Source: Acetobacteraceae bacterium
GTDB lineage: Bacteria; Pseudomonadota; Alphaproteobacteria; Acetobacterales; Acetobacteraceae
DNA length: 15,719 nt
Direction: 5' to 3'
Assembly (NCBI GenBank): GCA_947478535.1
Contig: CANJXD010000078.1
Coordinates: 1 to 15,719 of the forward strand
Shown here: positions 15,237 through 15,719 of the stretch, piece after piece
How positions within the stretch are numbered: the first letter of the stretch is position 1
Layout: the number at the start of each line of letters is the position of its first letter
Made by a program: the position numbers and the translations under genes
Notes under the pieces: model-generated
Seen by the model: the letters and a program-made list of their open reading frames with translations, nothing else
Database searches by the model: none
Told to the model about the DNA's origin: nothing

Positions 15237-15689
15237 ATGGCCATGGCCGAGACAACGGCAAATGCGGATCTTCTGGGGCTGACGGCTGAAATCGTCGCGG
15301 CCCATGTCTCCAACAATTCGGTGTCGGTGTCCGATTTGCCGAACCTGATCCAGGAAGTTTACCGGACGCTGTCCGGCGTTGGCCAGCCTGTGGCGGCCCC
15401 GGTGCCGGAACGGCCGCAGCCCGCCGTGCCGATCAAGAAGTCGATCACGCCCGACTATCTGATCTGCCTCGAGGACGGCAAGAAGCTGAAGATGCTGAAG
15501 CGCCACCTCAAGACCTCCTTCAACCTGACGCCCGACCAGTATCGTGAGCGCTGGGGCCTGGGGTCCGATTATCCCATGGTGGCACCGAACTACACGGAAC
15601 ACCGTTCCTCGCTCGCCAAGCGCATCGGCCTCGGCACCAAGCCGCGCGGCCGCCCGCCCGGGCGCCGGAACAACGTGAAGGAATCCTGA
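15237..15689 (+). CDS. mucR: MucR/Ros-family transcriptional regulator
   Basis: A 150-residue MucR. These proteins act as H-NS-like repressors in alphaproteobacteria, controlling exopolysaccharide, motility and cell-cycle genes. The N-terminal helical part (about 8-48) would drive oligomerisation, and a Pro-rich linker (51-66) follows. The DNA-binding domain (about 70-135) reads DYLICLEDGKKLKMLKRHL, then LTPDQYRERWGLGSDYPMV and APNYTEHRSSLAK, ending in a basic tail (RGRPPGRR). Zinc-site residues C77, D80 and H90 are present, but the usual second His four to five residues after the first is replaced (S94/F95). The ATG at 15237 is chosen for AGGTGAG (15227-15233); in-frame ATGs at 15198 and 15243 are alternatives. 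Confidence 0.94.
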   Translation: MAMAETTANADLLGLTAEIVAAHVSNNSVSVSDLPNLIQEVYRTLSGVGQPVAAPVPERPQPAVPIKKSITPDYLICLEDGKKLKMLKRHLKTSFNLTPDQYRERWGLGSDYPMVAPNYTEHRSSLAKRIGLGTKPRGRPPGRRNNVKES

Positions 15690-15690
15690 T

Positions 15691-15715
15691 CCCGAAGGGC
15701 CGGGCGCCTTTCGGG
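15691..15715 (+). terminator. Hairpin after mucR
   Basis: CCCGAAGG (15691-15698) pairs with CCTTTCGGG (15707-15715), an 8-bp stem with one bulged T and an 8-base loop, starting just after the mucR stop. The window ends four bases later, so a T-run cannot be checked. Confidence 0.6.
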
Positions 15716-15719
15716 GTGC

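Overview
The window is very GC-rich (I estimate about 70% by eye) and gene-dense. Its gene set (MucR, DUF3775, DUF1194, a membrane-bound CapD/PglF-type dehydratase, and a tsaB-rimI pair next to mucR) points to an alphaproteobacterium, most likely a member of the Acetobacteraceae such as a Roseomonas relative. That placement is inference from gene content and codon use, not from a marker gene. I see no phage, transposase, tRNA, rRNA, CRISPR or toxin-antitoxin signal, and no stretch over 300 bases lacks a gene. The longest gaps are about 170 bases.

Layout. Left part (1-5559): a PglF/WbpM-type nucleotide-sugar dehydratase and a WbpE-like sugar aminotransferase, both on the plus strand, are split by a minus-strand chemotaxis receptor. 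The two enzymes fit successive steps toward an amino sugar for surface polysaccharide or glycan. A stacked hairpin element closes the convergent dehydratase and receptor genes. Middle (5560-8762): an exported DUF1194 von Willebrand-like protein converges with a DUF3775 protein. Upstream of DUF3775 on the minus strand lie an aldo/keto reductase and a WD40 beta-propeller protein, which form a two-gene unit. Centre (8763-10786): a short structured spacer holds three 28-bp tandem repeats. It is followed by a small secreted threonine/glycine-rich repeat protein, a divergent MarR regulator, and a COG0523/CobW GTPase.

Right part (10787-15719): a hybrid histidine kinase lies immediately downstream of, and probably coupled to, an omega-amino acid:pyruvate transaminase. 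Then come the plus-strand tsaB-rimI pair (4-base overlap), a minus-strand TusA-like protein, and a plus-strand MucR regulator that shares a divergent promoter region with the TusA gene.

Most of the window is ordinary chromosome. The points worth a second look are the secreted repeat protein with its flanking DNA repeats and MarR neighbour, the CobW/WD40 neighbourhood, the missing canonical start for the full two-helix form of the histidine kinase, the MucR zinc site lacking a ligand, and the hairpin element over the end of the dehydratase gene. I do not see convincing evidence for a wholly new multi-gene system.
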